Assembly: GCA_022572355.1 (NCBI GenBank)
Contig: JACZWC010000039.1
Location: 1 to 46,123 of the forward strand
Length of the DNA stretch: 46,123 bases
Source: Bacteroidota bacterium
GTDB lineage: Bacteria > Bacteroidota > Bacteroidia > NORP154
Reading direction: 5' to 3'
In this document: in pieces, positions 27,281 to 35,592 of the stretch
How the letters are laid out: the number at the start of each line of letters is the position of its first letter
Numbering within the stretch: the first letter of the stretch is position 1
Program-made: the position numbers and the translations under genes
Notes under the pieces: generated by a model
What the model saw: only the letters and a program-made list of their open reading frames with translations
Databases searched by the model: none
What the model was told of the DNA's origin: nothing

Positions 27281-27614
27281 TTCGCATGTCAATTTTATGA
27301 TTCAATTGAACGTTAGCAATGCTCTCATTTTGTTTCAACAAGTTCATGGCAATGTTCACTTCTGTACGTCGATAGTTAATGGTCATTTCCCAGGTGCCCA
27401 TACGAGCAGATAGAAGCTTGACCGCTACGAGATTCAGGTCTTTATGCCGCATTACCAATGATTCAATATCGGTATTTTTCCTGACCTGCACAATGATGCT
27501 GATCAGCTCTCCGGGGCCTTTTTGCTTTTCCGACTTTGAAAATATATTACAGCCTATTGCAAAGATGCAGGCCAATACAAACAGAATAAGATGTAATTTG
27601 AAATTTGTCCTCAT
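27273..27614 (-). CDS. Lipoprotein resembling a subtilisin propeptide (candidate cognate inhibitor or chaperone)
   Basis: A 113-residue protein. The start MRTNFKLHLILFVLACIF gives a signal peptide with lipobox AIGC, so it is probably lipidated. The mature part has GELISIIVQVRKNTDIESLV, LSARMGTWEMTIN and LLKQNESIANVQLNHKID in the same order and spacing as the propeptide of the adjacent protease (GELIIQLNYQEDVSDVL, LSRRLNIHLVGF, LQSHNNVFAAQFNHFIEQ). S8 propeptides act as intramolecular chaperones and inhibitors, and free-standing I9-type inhibitors exist; that this is one is inference. It is translationally coupled to the protease gene. The in-frame sequence upstream of 27614 lacks a signal-peptide-compatible start. 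Confidence 0.75.
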   Translation of the reverse strand: MRTNFKLHLILFVLACIFAIGCNIFSKSEKQKGPGELISIIVQVRKNTDIESLVMRHKDLNLVAVKLLSARMGTWEMTINYRRTEVNIAMNLLKQNESIANVQLNHKIDMRND

Positions 27615-27635
27615 AGATTCCATTTGAGCACTTAA

Positions 27636-27643
27636 CAAATCTA
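27636..27643 (-). promoter_or_regulatory. Bacteroidetes-type -7 box for the lipoprotein-protease pair
   Basis: Read on the minus strand this is TAGATTTG, an exact TAnnTTTG match. It predicts transcription starting about 17 nt before ATG 27614. No good -33 TTTG is visible. Confidence 0.5.
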
Positions 27644-27655
27644 CTAATAACTGCC

Positions 27656-27663
27656 TATTTTTG
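27656..27663 (+). promoter_or_regulatory. Bacteroidetes-type -7 box for uvrC
   Basis: TATTTTTG fits TAnnTTTG. It ends only five bases before the uvrC ATG (27669), so a transcript from it would be leaderless or nearly so. It faces away from the lipoprotein promoter 12 bp away. Confidence 0.4.
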
Positions 27664-27668
27664 TGATA

Positions 27669-29498
27669 ATGAGCCAAATCTTGCCCATACATGATATAAT
27701 CCGGAAAAAGCTGCGTACGCTGCCCGAAAATCCAGGGATTTACCAGTTCATGGATGCTGATGGCACGGTAATTTATGTGGGGAAGGCTAAGAATCTAAAA
27801 AAGAGGGTGTCTTCCTACTTTAACAAGGCAAGGGCTGAAAGTGGCAAAACCCTTATGCTTGTGAGAAAGATCCGCGATATGAAATATCTCATTGCAGATA
27901 CGGAGCTCGAGGCACTTCTTTTGGAAAATTCACTTATCAAAAAACTCAAGCCCAAGTATAATGTTCAACTGAAAGACGATAAGAGCTTTCCGTGGATATG
28001 CATAAAAAATGAACGATTCCCCAGGGTCTTTCCAACCCGTCAGTTGAAGGATGATGGTTCTGAATATTATGGCCCCTATGCTTCAGTAAAGATGATGAAT
28101 GCAATTTTGGAGTTGATCAAACGACTGTACAAACTTCGCAACTGTAATTACAATCTCTCAGAAGAAAACATAGCCAATAAAAAATTCAGTGTTTGCCTGG
28201 AATACCACATAGGAAATTGCCTGGGACCTTGTGAGGATTTACAATCTGAAAAAGATTATGATCAATCGGTATCTCAAATTAGAAATATCATTAAAGGGAA
28301 TTTACATTCTGTGATAAGGCACTTCAAGCAACTAATGAAAGAACACGCTGAGAATTATGAATATGAGAAGGCACAGCTCATCAAAGAAAAGCTGGATTGG
28401 ATGGAAAAATACAGGGGAAAGTCAGTGGTTGTAAATCCTAAGATCCATGATGTGGAAGTGTTTTCAATTGTAACCAATGATAAGTATGGTTATGTGAATT
28501 ACATGAGAGTAGCCGAGGGCGCCATTGTACAAGGCCACACGGTAGAATTGAAAAAGCAACTGGATGAATCGGCAGAAGAGTTGCTTTCCATTGCTATAGC
28601 AGACCTGCGTGCAAGATTTCACAGCGACTGCAAGGAAATCATCATCCCATTTGATATTGATTTGAACATGCCTTATCGAGAAGAGCCCGTTTCTTTTCTC
28701 ATACCTCAAAGAGGGGATAAGAAACTGTTGCTGGGGTTATCCGAGCGCAACGCTAAATTTTACATGCTCGATAGACAGAAATCCAGGGTGAAGGCCTCCA
28801 CTAAAAGGAACCGTACGGATGAGTTGCTCGAGAAAATGAAAACTGAATTAAAGCTCAAAAAATTGCCAGTGCATATAGAGTGTATTGACAACTCGAACAT
28901 TCAGGGAACAAACCCGGTAGCTGCTTTGGTGGTATTCAAAAATACCAAGCCTTCAAAAAGAGATTATCGTCACTATAATATTAAGACTGTGGTGGGCGCC
29001 AATGATTTCGCTTCCATGGAGGAAGTGGTGCTTCGCAGATATGGGCGCCTAAAAAAGGAAAAAAAACCATTGCCACAGCTGCTTATAATTGATGGGGGCA
29101 AGGGCCAGATTTCCTCTGCCATGAAAAGCCTTGAAAAACTAAAATTAGCCAACAAGATTAGTGTAATTGGGATAGCAAAAAGACTGGAAGAGCTTTTTTA
29201 CCCACACGATCCTGTTCCGCTCTACCTGGACAAACGATCAGAAACACTCAGGGTAATTCAGCAATTGAGAAATGAAGCTCACCGCTTCGGAATTTCGCAC
29301 CATAGGAAAAGACGTATCAAAGCTTCAATTAAGACAGAGCTCCGGAACATAGATGGAGTAGGGGAGGCAACCGCAAAAATTCTTTTAAAAGAATACCGCT
29401 CGGTGAAGAACATCAAGAAAGCGTCGCAGGATGAGTTAATAAAAGTAGTGGGAAGATCAAAGGCTGAGTTAATCTACACTTACCTGGCCAAGAACTAA
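27669..29498 (+). CDS. uvrC: Excinuclease ABC subunit C
   Basis: 609 residues, the normal UvrC length; the dual-incision nuclease of nucleotide excision repair, working with UvrA and UvrB in the cytoplasm. N-terminal GIY-YIG nuclease (PGIYQFMDADGTVIYVGKAK then NLKKRVSSYF); central CLEYHIGNCLGPC; UVR motif (YEKAQLIKEKLDWMEKY) that binds UvrB; C-terminal RNase H-like nuclease (ECIDNSNIQGTNPVA, LLIIDGGKGQ); helix-hairpin-helix end (IDGVGEATAKILLKEY). I use ATG 27669; a GTG two codons earlier is also in frame. It is divergent from the lipoprotein-protease pair and convergent with gpsA (13-bp gap). Confidence 0.97.
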   Translation: MSQILPIHDIIRKKLRTLPENPGIYQFMDADGTVIYVGKAKNLKKRVSSYFNKARAESGKTLMLVRKIRDMKYLIADTELEALLLENSLIKKLKPKYNVQLKDDKSFPWICIKNERFPRVFPTRQLKDDGSEYYGPYASVKMMNAILELIKRLYKLRNCNYNLSEENIANKKFSVCLEYHIGNCLGPCEDLQSEKDYDQSVSQIRNIIKGNLHSVIRHFKQLMKEHAENYEYEKAQLIKEKLDWMEKYRGKSVVVNPKIHDVEVFSIVTNDKYGYVNYMRVAEGAIVQGHTVELKKQLDESAEELLSIAIADLRARFHSDCKEIIIPFDIDLNMPYREEPVSFLIPQRGDKKLLLGLSERNAKFYMLDRQKSRVKASTKRNRTDELLEKMKTELKLKKLPVHIECIDNSNIQGTNPVAALVVFKNTKPSKRDYRHYNIKTVVGANDFASMEEVVLRRYGRLKKEKKPLPQLLIIDGGKGQISSAMKSLEKLKLANKISVIGIAKRLEELFYPHDPVPLYLDKRSETLRVIQQLRNEAHRFGISHHRKRRIKASIKTELRNIDGVGEATAKILLKEYRSVKNIKKASQDELIKVVGRSKAELIYTYLAKN

Positions 29499-29511
29499 AG
29501 GAAGCTACGAT

Positions 29512-30510
29512 TTAATTCATGTGGTCTGCCAATATCTTCATTTCCTCACGCGCAGATGCATTACAATAGAGGATTTGGTACACCGCATCCGTTATGGGCA
29601 TGTGAACTTTGTGTTCCTTATTCAATTCTACAATGCATTTTGCCGCATAATAGCCCTCAGCGATCATTTTCATTTCGGTCTGCGCTGATTGTACCGAATG
29701 CCCCTTCCCTATCATGTTTCCAAAGGTGCGATTTCGGCTAAATTTGGAATAGGCAGTTACCATCAAATCTCCTAAGTATGCCGAGTTTTTTATATCGCGG
29801 TCAATCGGGTGCACGGCATTTACAAACCTCTCTATTTCCTTAATTCCATTAGAAACCAACACTGCCTGAAAATTGTCTCCATATCCCAATCCATGACAAA
29901 TGCCATTCGCCAAGGCAAAAATATTTTTGAGCACCGCTGAATATTCCGTGCCAAATATATCATCCGAAACTTTGGTTTTTATATATCTGCACTCCAATTT
30001 GGATGCCATTTCGGCTGCATTCTCCGTATTAGAACATGCAATGGTGAGATAGGATAGTTTTTCCTGTGCAACTTCTTCAGCATGGCATGGCCCGGTAATT
30101 ACGCCTATATCCTCGTATGAAAGGCCATATTGGTTGTGAAAAAATTCTCCGACAATGACGTTGTTTTCCGGAACTATTCCCTTAATCGCCGAAAATATTA
30201 CCTTGCCCAACAGGCTGTCTTTCGCACATGGAGCCAAGCTTTTCTTCAAAAAAGCTGAAGGAACTGCAAATACTACTATGTCTGCATCAGCTATACATAA
30301 TTGGATATCGTTCGTGATATTTAGCTTGTCAATATTAAGCAGCACAGAGGGCAGGTAATTTCTGTTGTGCCCATACTTTTTAATGTGTGCTATATTGTCC
30401 TCATCTCTCAACCACCAATTGAGCTCTTCCACATTGTTCAAGAGCATCTTGATAATGGCGGTGGCCCAGCTGCCTCCTCCTATAACCGCTATTTTCGGAT
30501 TGTTTGCCAT
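29512..30510 (-). CDS. gpsA: Glycerol-3-phosphate dehydrogenase [NAD(P)+]
   Basis: 332 residues, usual length. It reduces dihydroxyacetone phosphate to sn-glycerol-3-phosphate for phospholipid synthesis in the cytoplasm. Rossmann motif IAVIGGGSWATAI (residues 7-19); SAIKGIVPE; GPCHAEEVAQ (the family's GPSFA-type motif); catalytic Lys region EYSAVLKNIFALANG; C-terminal GDLMVTAYSKFSRNRTFG. It is a single gene, convergent with uvrC and about 80 bp downstream-facing from the SprB-repeat gene on the same strand. Confidence 0.97.
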   Translation of the reverse strand: MANNPKIAVIGGGSWATAIIKMLLNNVEELNWWLRDEDNIAHIKKYGHNRNYLPSVLLNIDKLNITNDIQLCIADADIVVFAVPSAFLKKSLAPCAKDSLLGKVIFSAIKGIVPENNVIVGEFFHNQYGLSYEDIGVITGPCHAEEVAQEKLSYLTIACSNTENAAEMASKLECRYIKTKVSDDIFGTEYSAVLKNIFALANGICHGLGYGDNFQAVLVSNGIKEIERFVNAVHPIDRDIKNSAYLGDLMVTAYSKFSRNRTFGNMIGKGHSVQSAQTEMKMIAEGYYAAKCIVELNKEHKVHMPITDAVYQILYCNASAREEMKILADHMN

Positions 30511-30590
30511 TCTTTTGCAATGTATAATCCTTTAGGAAACGGAATTGCCCCAAAAGGAAATACGTTGCAAATCTAGTGAACTGAATGGTT

Positions 30591-33500
30591 TCAGTGACTC
30601 ACGACCAACTTACGAGCCGCTCTCTCTGATGAACTGGTAAGTACCAAATAGTAAATACCATTTGCGAACTGAGAAACGTCTATCGCCTGTTCTTTCGTGA
30701 ATTCTGAACTATACACGGATTTGCCCAACATATCGATTATTGTAAGCTCTAATCTGTCGTCAGACATTCCCTCCATCTCAACATAAACAAAACCACTCGT
30801 TGGGTTAGGATAAATTTTTATTCGGGAGATTAGATCGGCTATTTCTACGATATTGGTGACATTGAACGCGCCAACCGTTATACTGCTCACATAAGTGCAT
30901 CCATTGGCATCGGTTACCGTTACCGTATAGGTTCCAGCCGTTAGACCAGTAGCATTAAAAGCACTGCTTCCGCTTGACCAGGAATAGGTATATGGAGAAC
31001 TACCACCACCTACCGAAGAAATCGTTGCGGTACCGACACCTGTTCCACTGGTATCAGGAGTAGCAGATATTGTTCCAGAAACAGTTGACGGATCTGAAAT
31101 AGTCAAAGTGCTACCAATTTTCTCGCAAAGATTTGCATTATTTACCACTACATTATAAATGCCTTTACTCAAACCCGTAAACACGCCGTCGGTATTCGGA
31201 AATGTAGAGCCTCCATCTATGGAATAGCTCAACGAACTTCCTGTTGTATCTGAAGCAACAATAATAATGGTTCCATCATTGACACCGCAGGCAGTTGCAT
31301 TCGTTGTTGCTTCTGACGTAATCACTATTCCGGAAATATCATTGATGGTTAAAGTACTTCCCGTTTTAGGGCAACCAGAAGCATCCTGAATCGCTATATC
31401 ATAGTTTCCGGCACTAAGGCCTGTAAACAACCCCGTAGTATTCGCAAATGTGATTCCCCCATCTATTGAGTAACTCAATGGTGGAGTTCCGCCATTCGCA
31501 ACTAGCGTTATTTCTCCATCATCGGTTCCACAGCTGCTTTTGTCAGTAGCTGATTCTGAAACGATACTAATTGCCGCTGGGTCATTGATAATTACCGTAC
31601 TTCCTGTCATTATACCATTTACATCCTGAATTGCAATGGTATAACTACCGGCACCTAATCCGGTAAAAAGACCTGTCGTATTTGGAAATGTGCTGCCTCC
31701 ATCAATCGAATAACTCAACGTTCCCCAACCTGTGGCTGTTATCGTAATACTGCCATTGGCTAAACCGTTACAACTCACATCCATTGATTGAACTGAACTA
31801 ATTACAGTCGGTGTTGTAGAAATAATGTTGTCAGGCTCAATTTTATTTAGCGTGTTATTCGGTGCGTTTACATACCAGATTCTTCCTTCGGGGCCAATTG
31901 TAATACCCATCACGCCGGCCGAACCGGTTTGCAGCCTGTTCATCTCCGTTGCCGGAATACTCGATATATCATAAATGATTATCTCCCCAGTACTGTTATC
32001 CGATACAAGCATTCTATCTTCCAGAATAGCAATCCCGGAAGGTTTGACAAGTCCCGTGCTAACAACCACCTCTTGCGTGGCGCCATCCACCCTTTTATAA
32101 GTAGCCAATCCATCGTAATTGGTAAAGCTAGGCGCCGTACCACTAATAGTTCCCGTAGTAATATCCATTCGAATTACTCTCAGGCTGCCTGCATCTACGA
32201 TATACAACCATTTTTTATCATCATCAAAGGCCAGGTGGCATGCGGTGTTCAGGTCTATACGATCCACAACAACATCCTCATATCTATAAACCTTTCCGTC
32301 ATCATGGTCTGTATTTCCGGGCCCATGGTCCGAAGCAAAGTCATACTTAACAATGTCATTGCTCTCCGAATCAAATACCCAGAAGATGTTATCCTTCTCA
32401 TTGGCAATTCCCATGGCATAGGGACTCATATGAAGCATGTCCAAATGGCTTCCGTTTCCTCCAGAGGGTTGAGCATAAATTAATGAATCACTCGACCAGA
32501 GCGCAGGGCCCGTGAAAGGAGTGCCACCATTGTCGTTGGCATCATATACACTCGGTGAAGTTGCAAAGTTGCCATTCAAACTAAATGCAATGCCAGATGG
32601 CTTGGCCATAAAATGTTTTGAATTTGAATCCTTCCTATAGAGAGCTTGCTGACCCGTTTTACCCGGATTATAAAAAGTGATTGTAGTTCCGCCTGAGGCT
32701 CCCGTTCCGTTCCAGATACCGAGATTTACCACCCAGAGTTCTCCATTGGGGTGAAAATCCAGGTCCATTGGGATTTTTACGCCATCTGAAAGGTTTCCAA
32801 TCTCCAGATAGTTAAATGTATTTGTCTGTAACGCATAGCTGGCAATTATATTCGGTATTTGGCCAATGATGGTGAGCTGCTTTGTTATCATGTCATTGGC
32901 TGGTACAGAATCCGCAGCTGCACCGTTAACATTGCTAACCCATACTTTAAGTTCATAATCACCGCTGGCGCTAGGCACCCATGGTGTTGAATGAGTAAAG
33001 TTGTACTGTGCAAATGCCGCAATGTTCAGGCCGGTCAACGCGTCTGTAACCGTTGGGCCATTGTCGATCGAATAATTGACGTCGAGAGAAGTAATTGCGG
33101 TTGTACCCAGGTTTTCAATATCTCCCACGATATCTATACTTCCGATCTCCATAAAAGCCATCGTTTCCAAGGTAAGCATTGAAGCATCCAGTGCAGGAGG
33201 CATGCTGTTAATGAAGGTGAATTCATCAACATAATCAAGCGCAGTAAACATATATACAGGATAAGATTCAATTTTTACCGTGTACATACTTCCTCCGTCT
33301 CCATAAGCATCCCTGGCCTCTATTTCAAAGGTCGCATCTTCGGTTAAGCACCAGGGGCCTTCTGATATCGTAGTATTGTTGCCATAGCCATTGCCGGGTG
33401 TAGCCGTTCCGGTAAGACCGCATTGTAATTCAGTTGTGTTACCGCCTGCAAAAATTGTGCTAAGGCCACATGGGGTTCCACCAGGTACAAGCTCCCAGTA

Positions 33501-33626
33501 ACATTCGTAGCCCCACTGATCGGTGGTGACGTCTATTCGCACTTCCAATTGCCCGGCAGGGCATTGTGCTTTGATACCTAAGCTGTTTAAACCGATTAGC
33601 GCTAAAATTAGAGTAGTTATTCTCAT
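30591..33626 (-). CDS. T9SS-secreted SprB-repeat protein with CARDB-like and beta-propeller domains
   Basis: 1011 residues. Signal peptide MRITTLILALIGLNSLGIKAQ; a Cys-containing N-terminal beta domain (about 22-140); a CARDB-like domain (about 147-250: MLTLETMAFMEIGSIDIVGD onward); an NHL/SMP-like propeller (about 260-600: MDLDFHPNGELWVVNLGIW, MGITIGPEGRIWYVN); four repeats of about 80 residues (about 602-925) built on LSYSIDGGSTFPNT.GLFTGL..G.Y, which match SprB repeats; type A sorting domain (about 932-1011: IKIYPNPTSGFVYVEMEG). SprB is the main gliding adhesin of Flavobacterium johnsoniae, with many more repeats; this shorter protein is a likely surface adhesin rather than SprB itself. 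A perfect hairpin lies just before its start codon. Confidence 0.87.
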   Translation of the reverse strand: MRITTLILALIGLNSLGIKAQCPAGQLEVRIDVTTDQWGYECYWELVPGGTPCGLSTIFAGGNTTELQCGLTGTATPGNGYGNNTTISEGPWCLTEDATFEIEARDAYGDGGSMYTVKIESYPVYMFTALDYVDEFTFINSMPPALDASMLTLETMAFMEIGSIDIVGDIENLGTTAITSLDVNYSIDNGPTVTDALTGLNIAAFAQYNFTHSTPWVPSASGDYELKVWVSNVNGAAADSVPANDMITKQLTIIGQIPNIIASYALQTNTFNYLEIGNLSDGVKIPMDLDFHPNGELWVVNLGIWNGTGASGGTTITFYNPGKTGQQALYRKDSNSKHFMAKPSGIAFSLNGNFATSPSVYDANDNGGTPFTGPALWSSDSLIYAQPSGGNGSHLDMLHMSPYAMGIANEKDNIFWVFDSESNDIVKYDFASDHGPGNTDHDDGKVYRYEDVVVDRIDLNTACHLAFDDDKKWLYIVDAGSLRVIRMDITTGTISGTAPSFTNYDGLATYKRVDGATQEVVVSTGLVKPSGIAILEDRMLVSDNSTGEIIIYDISSIPATEMNRLQTGSAGVMGITIGPEGRIWYVNAPNNTLNKIEPDNIISTTPTVISSVQSMDVSCNGLANGSITITATGWGTLSYSIDGGSTFPNTTGLFTGLGAGSYTIAIQDVNGIMTGSTVIINDPAAISIVSESATDKSSCGTDDGEITLVANGGTPPLSYSIDGGITFANTTGLFTGLSAGNYDIAIQDASGCPKTGSTLTINDISGIVITSEATTNATACGVNDGTIIIVASDTTGSSLSYSIDGGSTFPNTDGVFTGLSKGIYNVVVNNANLCEKIGSTLTISDPSTVSGTISATPDTSGTGVGTATISSVGGGSSPYTYSWSSGSSAFNATGLTAGTYTVTVTDANGCTYVSSITVGAFNVTNIVEIADLISRIKIYPNPTSGFVYVEMEGMSDDRLELTIIDMLGKSVYSSEFTKEQAIDVSQFANGIYYLVLTSSSERAARKLVVSH

Positions 33627-33639
33627 AGTTGATAGTTTG

Positions 33640-33657
33640 GGAATACACTTGTATTCC
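33640..33657. promoter_or_regulatory. Perfect 7-bp inverted repeat upstream of the SprB-repeat gene
   Basis: GGAATAC-ACTT-GTATTCC ends 13 bp before the ATG of the SprB-repeat gene. It could be an operator or, in the transcript, a hairpin that limits ribosome access. No canonical -7 box is found at a matching distance. Confidence 0.45.
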
Positions 33658-33800
33658 AGGTTTTTAAATTATTATATCCGATGGCTTAGACACAAAGTAT
33701 AAATTTACCACTATTGACGACCAACACCATCGTTTATTCGCTGAATCTTACTTATATTAAGACGAATTCGACCAAATAAGTTGCTATTGACCCTGGCCAA
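33658..33800. other. Gene-free stretch between the SprB-repeat gene and the metal operon
   Basis: Together with the hairpin this gap presumably holds the promoter of the SprB-repeat gene and the end of the operon transcript. I see no strong terminator hairpin with a T run and no coding frame. Confidence 0.5.
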
Positions 33801-33950
33801 TCAACAATTAAGACAGTGGCCCAATTTTATTTCCTGCTCCCTTTGCCAGGCAGCGAACAGGGCCTTCCATTCTGCTTTTGTTTTTTTAGAGACCCTCTCA
33901 GCCACTGTTTTGGACTTAATCTCCTTATCTGGTTGTAAATATGACTCCAT
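33801..33950 (-). CDS. Possible 49-residue small protein ending in HCLNC
   Basis: An ATG-to-TGA frame of 49 codons starts 10 bp after the Omp28-like gene in the same orientation. The protein is charged and mostly helical by composition (MESYLQPDKEI, KTKAEWKALFAAWQREQ) and ends GHCLNC, a C-terminal CxxC preceded by His. It has no signal peptide or membrane segment. I do not recognise a family. It may be chance, but position, orientation and the CxxC in a run of Cys-rich metal proteins argue for a real gene. Confidence 0.4.
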   Translation of the reverse strand: MESYLQPDKEIKSKTVAERVSKKTKAEWKALFAAWQREQEIKLGHCLNC

Positions 33951-33960
33951 AATCGATTAA

Positions 33961-34845
33961 TTAATTTATTATTGATTTTACAGCTGCTTGTAAGAGTTCT
34001 TTAGAAACTTCAATTTCATGTACAAAGGCTATGACCTCCACATTGTTTTCATTCCAATCGCCTGGAACGGTATAGTCAAATACTCTTATGTAAACCCTGC
34101 CAGCTTCTCTTGTGGCCGTAATTTGATTTCCCTGAAAATCCGTTAGATAATCTCGAAAAATATGTTGGTGCGAATAATTCGGAACAATATTGGAGTTGCC
34201 ATCCAATTGTTTGTCTATTATATTGTTTTCGACCAGGAGGACGCTCAGAAAATTCGTCTGACTAATATCCTGGACGTAATTCAACGTGATTACCAATTGC
34301 AGTTTCCTGTCGGCGGAGACATATTCACTAGAAATATTGATGTTCACGGACACCGATGAGATCAATTGCTCTGCCACATAAGAGTCCCATAAATCCCTGT
34401 TTTGACTTATTATAACGGTTTCACCTGTTTGAATTTTCCGATCAACTGAAGCGCTTGGCAAACTAATTACTCCCCCGAGCATGATAACAGCCGAATCACC
34501 GTCCTGTGTACGAAAATCATATTGATTACCCATAATACTGGGATCGCTATAGATTCCAAAATGAGTACTGTGAGTATTAATTGCGGCTACCCTTCCAGGA
34601 TAATTGTTGATAATACCAGCAACAACTTGGTGGGTCGCCGGACAGGTATAGCAGTATACACCAGTAAATTCCTCTAACAGCACAGTTTTCTGTTGTGGAT
34701 TTTGAATACTTCCTATATAAGTGGTGTCTTTCGGCGTGTTATCAACCGGCGCTGGTGCAGGTAATGGCTTGTCTTTATCACACCCAGCCAAGCCGACTAT
34801 TGAAATGAATACAACTGCACAAGCAAACAGATATATGTTTTTCAT
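33961..34845 (-). CDS. Omp28-like lipoprotein with thioredoxin-type CxxC
   Basis: 294 residues. Signal peptide with lipobox LAGC (Cys22), then a Pro-rich linker (about 27-40), then LLEEFTGVYCYTCPATH with C65-x-x-C68. This arrangement, with GRVAAINTHSTHFG and LPSASVDRK following, is typical of Omp28-related outer membrane lipoproteins, whose N-terminal half is thioredoxin-like. A redox or metal-binding role of the CYTC motif is plausible; Omp28 itself has no settled function. It is in a minus-strand run: 17 bp after the T9SS protein gene, 10 bp before the 49-codon frame. Confidence 0.82.
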   Translation of the reverse strand: MKNIYLFACAVVFISIVGLAGCDKDKPLPAPAPVDNTPKDTTYIGSIQNPQQKTVLLEEFTGVYCYTCPATHQVVAGIINNYPGRVAAINTHSTHFGIYSDPSIMGNQYDFRTQDGDSAVIMLGGVISLPSASVDRKIQTGETVIISQNRDLWDSYVAEQLISSVSVNINISSEYVSADRKLQLVITLNYVQDISQTNFLSVLLVENNIIDKQLDGNSNIVPNYSHQHIFRDYLTDFQGNQITATREAGRVYIRVFDYTVPGDWNENNVEVIAFVHEIEVSKELLQAAVKSIIN

Positions 34846-34862
34846 CTCAAAAACTTTACGAT

Positions 34863-35576
34863 TTATCTCGATTTATAAAATGTTGATGTTTTTTGTTTCC
34901 CGTTCTCAAACAATACATTCACATGGTATATACCCGGAGATAAAAGGTTTATCGATATACCATTTGATAATTTCCCCCAATCAGTTTCAGCAGGATATAT
35001 GTATTCACCGATACTGTTATAAATTCGGATACTTGAAACATTTGCTGATTCGTAAGTACTCAAGTACAAAACATCAATTGCAGGATTTGGAAATAACCTA
35101 ATTTCATAATCAGGAAGATCGTTCTCCTTCACACCGACCACATTGGTCGTTGTATATTTATAAGTAACGGTGTCACCATTAGCCTCATCACCTATTTCAA
35201 AGACGAATAATTTCAATTCTCCTGATCCCACAAATCCATTATATGTTGTGTGGCAGATAAAATATGCATCACCGCCTAATAGCGTTGGATTCATGTCGTT
35301 TGAATCAGGAGGAGTTGGGAAACAGCTTCCGAGATCACAAAGAGACATGGACCACTCGCTAGGAAATGTATTTGAAATTAGCCTCCATCTAAATGACAAG
35401 GATTCGGTTGTAAGATTATTCAGATAGATCCAATTTGAAGAATAAGTGTCTTTATAATACTCCTGTTCCCAAAAGTTTGAAGGATTAAATTCAAATCTTG
35501 TAGTTTGTGCATTGCTATTTAGCGATATAGCTAAAAGGACAACAACAAGAATGGCATATTGGGGTATGTTTTTCAT
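34863..35576 (-). CDS. T9SS-secreted protein with Cys-pair (CFP) module
   Basis: 237 residues. Signal peptide ending LNSNAQ (about 1-24), one beta-sandwich-like module (about 25-150), and a T9SS type A sorting domain (IRLFPNPAIDVLYLS onward, about 158-237). The module contains WSMSLCDLGSCFP with Cys80 and Cys85, matching WALTMCSPDGCFP in the cupredoxin-like neighbour, and both are followed by a GGxxxxGSGELxLFVFE-like strand pair. The cysteines probably form a disulfide; metal binding is only a possibility. It lies 16 bp after that gene and 17 bp before the Omp28-like gene. Confidence 0.78.
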   Translation of the reverse strand: MKNIPQYAILVVVLLAISLNSNAQTTRFEFNPSNFWEQEYYKDTYSSNWIYLNNLTTESLSFRWRLISNTFPSEWSMSLCDLGSCFPTPPDSNDMNPTLLGGDAYFICHTTYNGFVGSGELKLFVFEIGDEANGDTVTYKYTTTNVVGVKENDLPDYEIRLFPNPAIDVLYLSTYESANVSSIRIYNSIGEYIYPAETDWGKLSNGISINLLSPGIYHVNVLFENGKQKTSTFYKSR

Positions 35577-35592
35577 AGCTCTATGTATTCAA

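Noticed and set aside
31929..32483. Plus-strand frame of 184 codons inside the SprB-repeat gene
   Set aside because: Antisense of the beta-propeller coding region, with no recognisable features.
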